Shown in pieces: positions 35,801 to 46,347 of a DNA stretch of 64,000 nt (its first letter is position 1; each line of letters starts with the position of its first letter). The notes below the pieces were generated by a model, which saw nothing but the letters and a program-made list of their open reading frames with translations, made no database searches and was not told where the DNA came from. The position numbers and the translations under genes were made by a program. The DNA comes from Heliocidaris erythrogramma (taxonomy: Eukaryota; Echinodermata; Echinoidea; Camarodonta; Echinometridae), in contig CM046859.1 in assembly GCA_025617745.1 (NCBI GenBank), positions 26,525,371-26,589,370 of the forward strand, read 5' to 3'.

Positions 35801-36250
35801 CAGTGGAGGCTATTTATTGACTACCATTTGATAAGAGTTGATGTTCAACACTGTTGGAAACAGTCATTAGAGCTGAAGACAAGGGTTTCATAATAATCTT
35901 AGAAGGCTTACAAAATAAGATAGGAATAAAAGCCTATTATTTGCTATAATTTTATATATTTTTCTGCATTATTTTTTCATGAAAGTCATCTCTAATATCA
36001 TTTCTATACAAGCATTTGGAATTCCTATTCCTATTGCACTTGTAAAGAGAGCATTTTATAAAAATAATTGAAAAAACATAAATTTGATCAAAATCAGCAT
36101 TCTAAAAATAGCTGAAAAGTAACTTTATTTTATTATATAAATTTGGAAACAACGTTGACATTTTTAATCATGACATTATCTTTCTACAAATGTATGTTTT
36201 CAAAAATATTCACAAAATTTCCGAAAAGGCTATTTTTTGACCACTTAACA
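32806..36250. repeat. Long inverted repeat, arms about 0.38 kb
   Basis: The left arm, about 32806-33185 (landmarks GGTCAAAAATGGGAG, TTGTTTCCAAATTT, GGAATTCCTAC, ATGAAACATTTGTCCTCTGC), pairs in reverse complement with the right arm at about 35850-36250 (CAAGGGTTTCATAATAATC, GGAATTCCTATTCC, AAATTTGGAAACAACG, GGCTATTTTTTGACCAC). The 2.7 kb between them has no recognisable coding domain. It could be a nonautonomous DNA transposon. It ends about 60 bp before an exon. Confidence 0.65.
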
Positions 36251-36308
36251 ATGGACTAAGTGCAGGTAATTTTTTTCATTGGTGTGACAATATTATGTTT
36301 CTTCACAG

Positions 36309-36524
36309 TCGAAAGGGTGAAAACCGTCAGATATCAGCAAGCACTAGTAATGGACAATGACGTTTCCCAGAATGCAGCAGAGGTGCCGTTAGACGCAGAT
36401 GTAGCCCCAGAAAGAATTCGTGAGAGACCAGAGGGTGGGGCTCAGGTTAACCCTATCATGTCTCACCAGGCACCAGACATGGAAACCAAAGAGTTAATGG
36501 AAATGGATGGTGAACTGTATGAAG
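36309..36524 (+). CDS. Acidic linker exon before unit 2
   Basis: 216 nt, phase 1-1, acceptor TTCTTCACAG, donor GTTAGT. It encodes I-E-R-V-K-T-V-R-Y-Q-Q-A-L-V-M-D-N-D-V-S, an acidic/Pro stretch (P-L-D-A-D-V-A-P-E-R-I-R-E-R-P-E) and M-E-T-K-E-L-M-E-M-D-G-E-L-Y-E. Low complexity, no domain recognised. The long intact frame and conserved phase make it a credible exon. Confidence 0.65.
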
Positions 36525-36778
36525 GTTAGTCCGACATATAATATTTTCATAAAATAGTCCAGGGCCCCGTCTTAAAGAGCGGTGATTGATTCAAATCAGC
36601 CATACATTAACCTGTTGAGTACTTAGCCTTAAAGATAACTCTGGCATGAGTGTATGGAATGTGCGTCATTCTAATATCAAATTGTGTCGAACAGGTTAAT
36701 ACATCATGAATGCATTGATAAACATCTGCAGTAGCATGTATTTATATACATGTATATTTATTTAATGTTGATTTACAG

Positions 36779-36921
36779 GGTGCGTGTACCAGGATGGCTT
36801 CACCAGTGATTTTGACACTGGTTATTATTACAAGAAGGCCCTGCACATTCACAGATATAACATTGACAGTACTACAATGACCATGCACACACAAAAAAAA
36901 TCAACTCATAGTCATCCATGA
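36779..36921 (+). CDS. Possible alternative last exon (in-frame TGA)
   Basis: Acceptor GATTTACAG, phase 1, continuing the frame of the previous exon: G-C-V-Y-Q-D-G-F-T-S-D-F-D-T-G-Y-Y-Y-K-K-A, later T-M-T-M-H-T-Q, ending TGA at 36919. AATAAA follows at 37166. Skipping it joins 36524 directly to 38706 in frame, so it could end a short isoform. A weak internal donor (GTACTA, after I-D) would instead keep phase 1. It may also be a decayed exon. Confidence 0.4.
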
Positions 36922-36954
36922 AGCTATTATACATGTACACATGTGTAGACAGGG

Positions 36955-37129
36955 GGTGGGGGTGTTTCATAAAGCTGTTCGTAAAGTTACGAATGACTTT
37001 ACGAACAGCTGGAACATGTTCTTGGGTGCTATACTAATCAGATTCTCAATCATTTAGCACATTACTGACCACCAGTCATGCGTAAAGTCGTGTGTAACTT
37101 ACAAACAGCTTTATGAAACACCCCCCTGA
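36955..37129. mobile_element. Small MITE
   Basis: GGGGTGTTTCATAAAGCTGT at the left and ACAGCTTTATGAAACACCCC at the right are inverted. An inner hairpin GTAAAGTTACGAATGACTTTAC is present. About 175 bp. Confidence 0.8.
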
Positions 37130-37299
37130 TTACTTAAAGATCACATTGCAAGAAAATTCCATCAAAATAAATATTGGCTTAATACTTATTGCATAGATGA
37201 CATAAATTATACAAGGTTATCCAAATTCAACGCTTGGAAACATTTGAATTAATGATTATTATCAATTATAAAACGGTAAAATACAGCCCCCGATATAGC

Positions 37300-37900
37300 A
37301 GCTGAAGAGCTCCTTGAACGCTGCTGAGATGTGTGACGACACACGAAGGACCAGTCCTGTCTAAGCAGACGATGTCCCATAACATCTTACACATTTTTCA
37401 GTGCCTGTTTTGTCATCTCCTCTTCACTTATTTCTCTTACTTGACTAGCGTCAGTCTTAATGTTAGTCTGTTGCCTCACTCTTAACTTCGTGTATGGTAT
37501 TATTTTGATGAAAAATGCAGCGTTAAAAAAATAAAGGAATCAGTCACTTGTAAACAAAATAAGACGCCATTGTATTTTCAGCTGCTTGCACCGGGGCATG
37601 TTCGGCGTTTCAAGAGGGAACGAATACAATCTGTGATATTATTCGGAGGGCTTTTCAATTTGAAAGTGGGGTTTATTTCATTGATCATTGACCCTTCTCC
37701 TGTGTATTTACTATCAAACGGTTTTAGTTATCAGAATAAGTTCACTTTCCCTTTTAGAATGGTGTGAAATAAGGTCATGTTTAAATGTACCAAACTCTTT
37801 ATAATTTGATAAATAATTGCATTGCAGCTACGTTTATTCCTTATAGGACGTCGTCTGCTTAAGCAGGATTGGTCCCTAGTGTGACGATATCAAAACTTCG
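37300..37900. repeat. Inverted-repeat element with possible exon relic
   Basis: AAGCAGACGATGTCCCATAA near 37357 and its inverted relative TTATAGGACGTCGTCTGCTT near 37843 bound about 0.5 kb; GGACCAGTCCTG and CAGGATTGGTCC also pair. Between them at 37582 an acceptor opens a phase-1 frame with C-D-I-I-R-R-A-F-Q-F-E-S-G-V-Y-F-I-D-H, then TGA. The S-G-V-Y-F-I-D part resembles a fibrinogen-module start. Confidence 0.45.
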
Positions 37901-38339
37901 CTATATTTCTGGCGAATCCTCGGATATTCCAGATGCTGAGAAGAGCTTTTATTTGTGTTGTTTTTATAATCATCATATACGCAGTTGACATAAAACTTAT
38001 ACGATTGCCATCTGTAAGCTCCCAGTTTCTAGTGATACATTAATTGCCATATTTGTGATTTTCTTTGGATAGCTACTTTAATGTATTTCAATTTATGCAT
38101 GTTTCTTTCCAGGACCCCAACTATTTAGTGCACCTGCCATGCATAACTGCATCTGTATGGATGGAGTCCATTTTGCATACATTAGTGTTTGCTATGTCCG
38201 GCAAGCTTTTAGCTGTCAAGAGAAGCCTTTGGTCAAGAAGTATGCATAAAATTAGTAAACAGGTGTATTGTGTCATAGAAAATCCATGTATATCTGCATG
38301 TACACTTTTTCTAGATAAGTCATTTATCATGAATAGAAC

Positions 38340-38482
38340 CAGGGGAGCGTTTCATCAAGTGTTTTGTCAGTGATTTTTACCGACAACTGTTATAAGCTAC
38401 TGAAATCCTTGTATCTGATTGGCTGAGAGCAAATTTGTCGGTAAAAATCACTGACAAAACACTTGATGAAATGCTTCCCAGG
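38340..38482. mobile_element. MITE of the GATTGGCTGAGAGCA family
   Basis: Palindromic: GTTTTGTCAGTGATTTTTAC at the left against GTAAAAATCACTGACAAAAC at the right, ending AAATGCTTCCCAGG. The core is TGTATCTGATTGGCTGAGAG. Confidence 0.8.
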
Positions 38483-38705
38483 TGAAGCAAGTCTTCAATG
38501 AAAGAAAGTACATGTATCATGTACATGTAAGTCATTGTACGTTTTTGCATAGTGTATAGTGTATGTATAACATTGTGTCAAATTATGATATAACTTCCAT
38601 GCACTTCCAAAGCGCTTTGAACCATTACCCTTGCTGTAATAGCAAAAAAAAAATGGGATTCGTTTTTACGTACATGTAACGACAGTTTCTTTGCTCACCC
38701 TCTAG

Positions 38706-38819
38706 TGTTTACATCATGTGAGCTACGATATCTTATCGATGGTACTATGGATGACTCTGTCCTGCTTGACCCAGATGGGAGTGGAAATGTCTATCTTGGA
38801 GCATGTCGATTTGAACCTG
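38706..38819 (+). CDS. Fibrinogen-like unit 2, first exon
   Basis: 114 nt, phase 1-1, acceptor CCCTCTAG, donor GTAATG. It begins V-F-T-S-C-E-L-R-Y-L and has D-D-S-V-L-L-D-P-D-G-S-G, ending G-A-C-R-F-E-P. It matches exon 3625-3738 in length, cysteine positions and the D-P-D-G turn; the G-Y-Y-x-I signature is changed to D-D-S-V-L-L. Confidence 0.82.
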
Positions 38820-40019
38820 GTAATGATAATAACATGCCCCCCCCCCTCCCCCCGGAAAAAAAAAAAATATATATATCATAAGTGTACATAAATTTGAAGA
38901 AGCTGTAAGATTTAGTCTGACCGGTCATTAGACCAAATGATAACTATGAAATTTGAACAAACTGACTACCATTAGACCACAAGGATGAAAATGATTTTTT
39001 TTTTATTTTAAATGATGTTAGACCAGTTGAATAGTAGACAAAATTGGTATAGGCAGTATGGCATGAGACAAGCTGGATACTAGACGAATTTAGTTTAGTT
39101 TACTAGACAAACCAGTTTGCAATGAACGTGATTGAGGCTAATATTTAGCTCATTTTACCTTTTCTTGCTCCATACCCATCAACCACTGCACTGAATATAT
39201 TGTGGTTTCAGTGGCGGATCCAGGGGGGCACAGGGGGCACGTGCTTGTCAGAGAATATTGCAGTAAAAAGGAGAGACACAAAAATGCTGAGGACCTTTTT
39301 TTTTTTTTGCTTGTCAGAGAATTTTGGAGTAAAAAGGAGAGACACAAAAAAATAAAGTTGAGTTTGGTCATGCTATTACATTGTGAAGGAAATTGTCTGG
39401 AAGCAATTCGGAAATGTGGATTATGTAGTACATTAGAATTCAATGTACATGCATGCATGTGTACTGTTAGATTTTGGAATAATCAAAATGATACGAATTT
39501 GACTTATTCTTACTGACAGTCATGCACTGTACACAATAATGTGTACATGTACATGGGACAAAACAATCATGTGACAATAAAGTTTCATCCAAATTTTTCA
39601 GTTATATTTCTCATCATATATTTGAATATGGGGCATCCGGAAAGCAATACTTTTCAGGGGAAATAATTTCTTCTATGATATTCTTCCAAACTGATATTAA
39701 AAGAAATTAGAAAGCTCGCAAAATATTTTTCACCTTATACTAGAAATCAACCTTCTCTTTTATAGATGAGTGGCACGTGGTGATAAAAAAAAATATAGCT
39801 GCCTGCAAAAAAAGGCCCATATTCTAATATTCTGATGTGTGACATGGATTATGTGAACATGTTTTTAGGTGGCTATACAAAGTCATGTCAAGGCTCTTTG
39901 GAGATTAACCCACTGACAACGGGAACCAGGTCATCCCTGTATTAAGCCAATGGGAATTCGATAATTCAGTAGTCAATGGGTTGAGTCATCTTCAGCCCCT
40001 TCTTTGCTTTTCTTTCCAG
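38820..40019. other. Intron with TAGACCA repeat and GCGGATCC repeat
   Basis: 38915-39130 is related to 3085-3260 (GGTCATTAGACCAAATGATAA is shared at the start, less one base in display). From 39205 to 39350 is a copy of the CAGTGGCGGATCCAGG family with two GCTTGTCAGAGAAT blocks. Confidence 0.5.
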
Positions 40020-40180
40020 GTAAGACAGTCACAGAAATGGAAGTCACAACGTCAAGTTTCACTGTGGCTACCAGTCAGTCTCCATTCCAAGGTGAAATCG
40101 CCTACAGCACGGGTGACAACAGCGTAAGCGAAGACCAACTGATTGCTCTTATTGACAATTCTGGGAACTGCACTCAAAGG
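40020..40180 (+). CDS. Fibrinogen-like unit 2, second exon
   Basis: 161 nt, phase 1 at the start, phase 0 at the end (AGG|GTGAGA). It encodes G-K-T-V-T-E-M-E-V-T-T-S-S-F, Q-G-E-I-A-Y-S-T-G, D-Q-L-I-A-L-I-D-N-S-G and N-C-T-Q-R, the first half of the C-x-Q-x5-C motif, which the next exon completes. D-Q-L-I-A-L-I aligns with P-K-Q-I-E-A-V-I of unit 1. N-C-T is a potential N-glycosylation site. Confidence 0.82.
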
Positions 40181-40293
40181 GTGAGATTTTACCCATTTCC
40201 TCTTTCCATTTCCTACTATAATATGCTGCTGCATTATTTATACGTGATAAGATGTAAAAATGCGTCTGTAGTAATAATGGGGATGTTCTAGGG

Positions 40294-40500
40294 CAGGGCT
40301 GCCAAGTCTCCCTGATTTCGCAGGAGACTTCCTGAAATCGGACACTTATTAACCAGTATTTAATTGCCTCCTATCGAATAATCTTCCTGATTACGGAAAA
40401 ATAGTTGCCATTAGGTTGTATGCATTTTAGACATCTCCCTGATTTCTAATAAAATTTCCCTAAATCTCCCTGATTGTTGAATTTCAATGTTGGCAGCTCT
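40294..40500. mobile_element. MITE-like repeat (TGCCAAGTCTCCCTGATTT)
   Basis: It starts GGGCTGCCAAGTCTCCCTGA and ends with TGTTGGCAGCTCT, weakly inverted. TCTCCCTGATTTC recurs inside. Confidence 0.5.
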
Positions 40501-40509
40501 CATAGGGTT

Positions 40510-40675
40510 CTATCAGTGCCATCCATACATTGAGTTTGGCCAACTCTGCTCCAGTGGGTAACAATATGGCGGCTTGCTTTGTTAGGCAAGCACGCGTAAC
40601 AAAGGAATCTACGCCATGTTGTGCCCAACTGAAACCGAGTTGGCCAAACTCTGTATATGGATGGCTCTGGGTTCT
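40510..40675. mobile_element. MITE with GTTTGGCCAACTC termini
   Basis: GCCATCCATACATTGAGTTT at the left and the inverted AAACTCTGTATATGGATGGC at the right. About 150 bp, inverted arms near 30 bp. Confidence 0.75.
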
Positions 40676-41039
40676 ACATATATATCCCTGGTGCGCCATC
40701 ATACATGTTTTTTTCTGGTGAAAATCGCTCCGGGTGTTATCTCTTCAAAGATACAAGGATAGGGTTAGAGTTGCAGTCAGTTCTTAGGGTAGGGTTAGTG
40801 TTGGGCATAGTGTTTGGTTTAGGGTTGAAGTTTTGGATTCAGTTGGTGCTGGATTTTCTTTGATGATCTGACAGCCCTCTTATGACAATTTTCTGCATAC
40901 CCGAGGACCAACCTTTTACAAACAACCCAAGAGTTCTAAATTAACCTACCCATATGTATGAATGGGCATGAAAGACTATCTACGCTACTACATACAGGGG
41001 GTAGGAAACTGAGGACCTCCTCATCCAGTCTGGATCGTG

Positions 41040-41345
41040 TCCTCTAAGTGTTCTCTATGTGTGTCCTCAACTTGATACCCTAAATAAGAGCATACACACA
41101 CACACACACACACACACACGTTTACATGGCTTTACTTCCGAGGACAACTATTGTTCCTCTATTGTTACTCGTCCTCGGACAGTCGACGGAATAAGGCATA
41201 AATTCATTGTTCGACGTTCGAGGACTATTGTCCGGCTTCCGAGGACCATTGTTGTCATGATTTTTTTTTTGTTCTCTGTCCGAAAATGTCCTCGGACATA
41301 ATGCTAAACAAATGCACACACACAAACGCACACACACCCAAACAT
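41040..41345. repeat. (CA)n and GTCCTCGG-rich repeat
   Basis: (CA)n lies at about 41094-41118 and again near 41314-41336. Between them GTCCTCGG/CGAGGAC words occur in both directions, an inverted-repeat-rich segment. Confidence 0.55.
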
Positions 41346-41413
41346 GGGCACTACAAATGAAGTTGCCCCCACTGTGACCCCATCTCTCACTGATGTTTTC
41401 CTTTCTCCCTCAG

Positions 41414-41516
41414 GTCTTCTTTAGCTGCCAAGGTGCTTCTCTTGGAGTAGACGGGTCGAATGGTATCCTTCTGGGCAGAAATGGTAGTGAGATAGAGTCT
41501 CCATGGAGTGGAATTG
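41414..41516 (+). CDS. Fibrinogen-like unit 2, third exon
   Basis: 103 nt, phase 0 to phase 1, acceptor CTCCCTCAG, donor GTGAGT. V-F-F-S-C completes C-x-Q-x5-C. It continues G-V-D-G-S-N-G-I-L-L-G-R-N-G-S-E and P-W-S-G-I. The Trp-Trp patch is reduced to one Trp. N-G-S is a potential glycosylation site. Confidence 0.8.
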
Positions 41517-42007
41517 GTGAGTATATACATGTAATCTTAATAGGGCAATCCAACCTTTGTAATCAGGTGATATGTGTGAAAGAAAAGATAAAAGAAACAT
41601 GCTGGTAATTCTCTTAAAAATAGGTAAATATAAACATTTTATATCCTACCAGCAAAGTTAGTGTCATGGCCATGATGTGTAATATGGTGTTTTGGAATCA
41701 TCAAAATTATGACAAATTGAATTTACCCCGCTAAACTAAATCACAAAAGGGAAAAATAGTAGACACAGAAATAGGTACATGGGGCTACATAAACCTATGG
41801 CTTCAGAATTTTGTCCAGAGTTTTAATAACTGCTGGGTGTATGTCTAGTCATAGTTGAATTATGAGATCACTTCAAGAACAGTCCTTTTCATTGAAGAAT
41901 ATCATGATTGCTTCTATGATGTTCTTCCTCTTCGGAATAGAAAAAGTGAAAAAGCACAGCCTTTCCTTTAAGTTGTCATTTTGACCCCTCATGTCTTTTT
42001 CTTACAG

Positions 42008-42181
42008 ATGGTACCTGCAGTAATCCAAACACTTGTAAGTGCCTTACTGAAAACGACAGTGGACTGAATGAGGCTGTCATTACAGACAGACACCTTTTGC
42101 CACTAACTGGATTCAGGCTCGACTCTGTTGATGGGGCCGGACGATTCCATTTTGGTAATCTGCAGTGCACAAATGACCAGA
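42008..42181 (+). CDS. Fibrinogen-like unit 2, CxC exon
   Basis: 174 nt, phase 1-1, acceptor TTCTTACAG, donor GTAAGT. It encodes G-T-C-S-N-P-N-T-C-K-C-L-T-E, L-L-P-L-T-G-F-R-L and F-G-N-L-Q-C-T-N-D. CKC replaces CNC and LPL replaces LPV. It has the same length as the unit 4 exon at 58253-58426. Confidence 0.85.
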
Positions 42182-42753
42182 GTAAGTTTGAGAGAAATGC
42201 CTGCTTTCATTTACATGTATACGGCTTAGAAATGTATTTCTTTTCATTAGTTACATCAGTTTTCCCCCACAGAAATTTGAAGATTTCCATTACTGACATT
42301 TGAAATTGATATCAACTTGACAATGACAATAACTTCTTTCACATGTATGAAAAAGGCGAATGCATCCATGATTTTAATCTGATAATACTGGTAGAAATAG
42401 CTAAATGTACATCTATGTGGGCAAGTCCGAGCTATTTTGTCCTGTACTTTACCAACCATATCTGATTATCGAGCTGACAGCCGTAGATCTTACAAAATAT
42501 CAAATGAAATATTATGATATTTTCATGTCAATGCGTGTTCACGGTTCCATAATGCCATTCTGTAATACTTGATAACATGAAATTTCACACTGGAGGTGAG
42601 ACTAAGATAGCTTAGCTAAACGTGGTGGTGCGTTAAAATGCGGGGAAGACGCATATGATAAAATTATTAAAAATCAAAAATTTATTTTCTAGAGGTAGAA
42701 ATTAAAAGTTTGATCTATCACATGGAAGTGCATTGCGTTTTTTCATCATATAG

Positions 42754-42804
42754 GTTTGAGGGCCCATGTGGTTAGATCTGAGATTGATTCATTGATTGCT
42801 CCAG
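42754..42804 (+). CDS. Small linker exon between units 2 and 3
   Basis: 51 nt, phase 1-1, acceptor CATATAG, donor GTAAGT. It encodes S-L-R-A-H-V-V-R-S-E-I-D-S-L-I-A-P. Its position after the CxC exon parallels 26630-26671 and 48631-48654. Confidence 0.6.
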
Positions 42805-42844
42805 GTAAGTGATTCATGCCATCCTCATAATAGTTTGTTTATTC

Positions 42845-43290
42845 TTTTTTCTTGTTTTGTTCTTATTCTTGTTCCTGTTCCTGTTCTTGTTCCTGTTCTC
42901 GTACTTGTTCCAGTTGCTGCTCTTGTTCTTGTTCCTGTTGCTGCTCTTGTTCATGTTCTTGTTCCTGTTCTTGTTCCTGTTCTTGTTCCTGTTCCTGTTC
43001 CTGTTCCTGCTGCTGCTCTTGTTCATGTTCTTGTTCTTGTTCTTGTTCTTGTTGTTCCTGTTCCTGTTCCTGTTCCTGTTCCTGTTCCTGTTCCTGTTCT
43101 TGTTCTTGTTCTTGTTCTTGTTCCTGTTCTTGTTCCTGTTCTTGTCCCTTTCCTGCTCTTGTTCTTGTACCTGTTCTTGTTCCTGTTCGTGTTCCTGTTC
43201 GTGTTCCTGCTCTTGTTCTTGTTTTTGTTACTGTTCTTGTTCTTGTTCCTTTTCTTGTTTCTGTTCCTTTTCTTGTCTGTGTTCTAGTTT
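42845..43290. repeat. Hexanucleotide satellite (TTCCTG/TTCTTG)n
   Basis: About 0.45 kb of TTCTTG/TTCCTG/TTGCTG units on a 6-bp period, with all purines on one strand limited to G. It starts about 40 bp after a splice donor. The long Val-Pro, Phe-Leu, Ser-Cys and Asn-Arg frames over it are artefacts. Confidence 0.9.
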
Positions 43291-44252
43291 TAACTAGTGT
43301 ACTGAGTCGCCAGTGTCCATGTGCATTGTATCATAATTCGCTGACACCAGATTTTGGTTGAATTACCAATTAATATGTGTGAGGTCTCCAAGGCAGGCAG
43401 GCAGCGACAACAGGGAGATGGGTCTGACCATGGGTCTGTCCCACCATAGAATTTAGAATTACTCGAGCTGGGGAGATTTATGATGATGACATTTCCTTAC
43501 ACTGTAGTAGGAAGAGTGACCAAAGCATTACATAAGAACTGGCTAGCTGTCATTAACCCTTAATCTGCCCCCATGTACCAACTCCAGTGCACAGTGCTAA
43601 TCCGTATTGCACCAGCCACTAATCCCCCTGTGCCGAGTTTAGTTTTGGGGTCCTCAAGCGTGCACAAACAATGTGACTGAACATGTACGCGGCACTGCTA
43701 TGCAGATCAGTACACAAGGTTGTGGCATCGTATGGGTTAATAGTGAAGTCCACTCTCTGTGATTGACAACACTGTAAGGTAAAATCCCGAATGGTGTCAA
43801 ATTCCCCATGAGAACCTACGACTATGTGGCTTGAATAGTAAATTAATTTGACTACATGTACATGTATATTAAAAGTAAAAGAAATTATACGTACAGTATG
43901 GGAACAAAAGTAAATTATTGGAAGCCTTTTGTCTTAAAATCACTTCCTGGAGACATTAAAAAAAAAGATGCGGGAATATGTTAATAATTTGGATTTTTGG
44001 TGCTACATGTATCTGTGCTATGTGTTTCATTTTTCTTTGATGGGTCATACATTAATTAACATGTGGTTTAAACTTCTACCATCGTTAATGATGTAAGAGT
44101 AGAGCATGAACTGTGGTCAATTGTCTCAAAAAGGTTAATCTTGATGGATTCCTTCACTTTTTTGGGCTAGAAGTACGATTCTATAAAGATGATTAATAAT
44201 TCATTGTCTTTTCCCTCTTCTGTTTTCCCTCTTCTCTTCCACCACTACTCAG
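43291..44252. other. Intron, nothing recognised
   Basis: Unique sequence, ending in a good polypyrimidine tract and acceptor CTACTCAG at 44252. Confidence 0.4.
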
Positions 44253-44372
44253 TGCTGAGATCTTGCTACGAGTTAAAGGAGTATTTCAACAATGCAATGC
44301 TGCGTGGTTTCTACAGGATCAACCCGAATCCTGCATCAGGCAGGATTGCGACCGTCTTCTGTGAAGCAGATG
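44253..44372 (+). CDS. Fibrinogen-like unit 3, first exon
   Basis: 120 nt, phase 1-1, donor GTACGT. It encodes V-L-R-S-C-Y-E-L-K-E-Y-F, then R-G-F-Y-R-I-N-P-N-P and A-T-V-F-C-E-A-D. G-F-Y-R-I-N-P replaces G-Y-Y-x-I-D-P; both cysteines are kept. Confidence 0.85.
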
Positions 44373-44451
44373 GTACGTACAATACAATGAGAGCTTACAT
44401 GTAGGTAGCTTAGTGAAATTTGGTTGCATGAAAAGACGTGTTCAGAACACC

Positions 44452-45062
44452 TTAAAAGGAATAGTCCACCCTGGTTACAAGTTGGTTTTAATACAAGCAG
44501 AAAATTTAAAGAAACAGATCAGTGAAGGTTTAAGCAAAATATGATAAGAAATAAGAAAATTATTATTTTTTTAAAGTGATTTGGTAACTTTGTAGAGGCT
44601 TGATAAAATCTGAGCTGCCTGGCCTTACATGCTAACAGTGTATGTAATATGGTGTAAAAATGAAGCCCAGGGGGAAAAAAGCATTTCAAAATCATCATAT
44701 CCTTCACAAAATTAAATATATGCAAGTGACCGGAAATGACAGACTCATATAGACTCAGTGTTTGGACTAAAGCGTATGGCTATACGCTTTCGTAAATGGG
44801 AGTATTCAGTCATAGATATCTTAATAATAGCATTATATATTTGAAAACCTTTCTATGCCTGGCTATTTATTTATCCTGATGAACATCATTATACTAGACA
44901 GATATCAAATTTCAACAATTTATTAAATCAAGCCTCCACAAAGTTACCAAATCCCTTTAATCCATTTATCTATTGAAATTCTTGAATCTGATTGGCTGAG
45001 AGCAATTTGTCATATAAATGGGGCAGTTTTTATTGATAAGAAGTTTTTTGAAACAGGGCCCA
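44452..45062. mobile_element. Two adjacent inverted-repeat elements
   Basis: 44452-44965: AATAGTCCACCCTGG at the left, with GATTTGGTAACTTTGTAGAG near 44579 against the inverted CCTCCACAAAGTTACCAAATC near 44932. It is followed at 44966-45062 by a truncated copy of the GATTGGCTGAGAGCA family. Confidence 0.6.
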
Positions 45063-45098
45063 GGATGCAACTTCATATTGCTTTAATCCCTTCCACAG

Positions 45099-45377
45099 GT
45101 ACTACTGTGATAAGACATGACAGTATGGGTGTCAATTTTCTGAATAAATACCACCGAGAAATTGAGCCGACGTACTATGAATCAGATAGATTCATGGCCG
45201 ACCTTAAAGAAATCTCGCATGAATGCAGGCAATACGTAAAGGCAACCTGTAAAAACATGCCTTTCTTCGACGGCAATCAAGCACCTCTCGCATCCTGGAC
45301 TGGCCTTGATGATATGGAACGGTACAGCTGGGGGACTGAGTCCAATCTTGTAGGGTGCCCGTGCAACTATAGGGATG
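45099..45377 (+). CDS. Fibrinogen-like unit 3, central exon
   Basis: 279 nt, phase 1-1, acceptor CTTCCACAG, donor GTGAGT. It encodes T-T-V-I-R-H-D-S-M-G-V, F-M-A-D-L-K-E-I, the motif E-C-R-Q-Y-V-K-A-T-C, then L-A-S-W-T-G-L and G-C-P-C-N-Y-R-D. It is unsplit, like unit 1. I-R-H-D-S corresponds to the V-I-H-H-D-D of unit 4. Confidence 0.85.
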
Positions 45378-46327
45378 GTGAGTATTGAATGCTTGATCAT
45401 GGTTTAGTATTTTTATTTAATTGTATGTTCAAACATGTTTAATCCAGTGAAATTCCATTATTGATGATCAAAAGGTGATTTAAAAAAAAACAACATTTAG
45501 ATTTAATCATGAAGTATGACTGTGTTATCTGTTTTACATCCTCGTCATGCCAAGGTAAAAAAGGAACAATATAGAGAGAATATGGAATCATTCATGTTGC
45601 TAGGTGCTGTCAAGTCCTCCCCGCCTCCTGGTGACCCCATGGACAAACTCTCTCCATGTTATTCTGTCTAACTTGCCTAATACTGCATTCAATTACATTC
45701 TAGTCACCATGTATGTGTATGCATTAGTGAAAGGTACATGTAGCTTAGGGAAACTTTATATGGCACATAAAGACACGGGAAAGATGCAAACAGCAAAACT
45801 GCTAGTTTTGTCTATGCATGTAAGATTATAATCAGACTTGCATGTATCAGAATAAAAGTTTCCATATCATCTTGCTGGAAAGTGAATAGAGTTAACCCCT
45901 ACCATGCCGTGGGCGGCAAATCCCGCCCTAAAATTTGAGTGTTGAACATTTTGTTTAGGCTGAGAAAAGCTTGCAATATACTTATTCCTATACAATATAC
46001 ATGTATCTTTGCCCAGTTTTCTCAAGAAAAATCTCATTGAAAGTTAATGTTTTATTCTTGAAAATTCACTTTTGATAATTGCCCAAAGATCTGGTGGCAT
46101 GGAAGGGGTTAAATACTAATTCTACATCGTGATATTTTTGTTTTTCCTCTATGGAATGTAATAATGAGTTTGAATAATTTTTGTCATTTGTGTCTTCCCT
46201 GGGATTTTATGTACCATCACGTTTGTCAATTAAGCTACATGTATATGTACATGTACAACAATGTAGGAATGACTAACTATTGACTCATCTGACCGCATAT
46301 TTTATTCTTTCTTCCTTCTCGATACAG
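45378..46327. other. Intron with a LINE/SINE fragment
   Basis: 45602-45690 (GGTGCTGTCAAGTCCTCCC, GGTGACCCCATGGAC) resembles a common metazoan retroelement 3' end. Otherwise unique. Confidence 0.4.
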
Positions 46328-46347
46328 CTAGATGTAATGAAGGAAAG
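46328..46347 (+). CDS. Fibrinogen-like unit 3, 20-nt microexon
   Basis: Phase 1 to phase 0, acceptor CGATACAG, donor GTGAGT. It encodes A-R-C-N-E-G-K. It supplies the cysteine that precedes CNCD (compare A-E-G-A-A-R-C-N-C-D in unit 4 and the fused exons in units 1 and 2). It restores the frame between 45377 (phase 1) and 47270 (phase 0). Confidence 0.65.

Noticed and set aside
38115..38243. Candidate exon with N-C-I-C-M-D-G-V-H-F
   Set aside because: The acceptor fits phase 1, but the frame stops at TAA without a donor and the resemblance to CNCD is too slight.
42796..43361. Long open frames rich in Val-Pro, Phe-Leu, Ser-Cys or Asn-Arg
   Set aside because: All six-frame products come from the TTCCTG/TTCTTG satellite; several frames are open at once, as expected from a 6-bp period.
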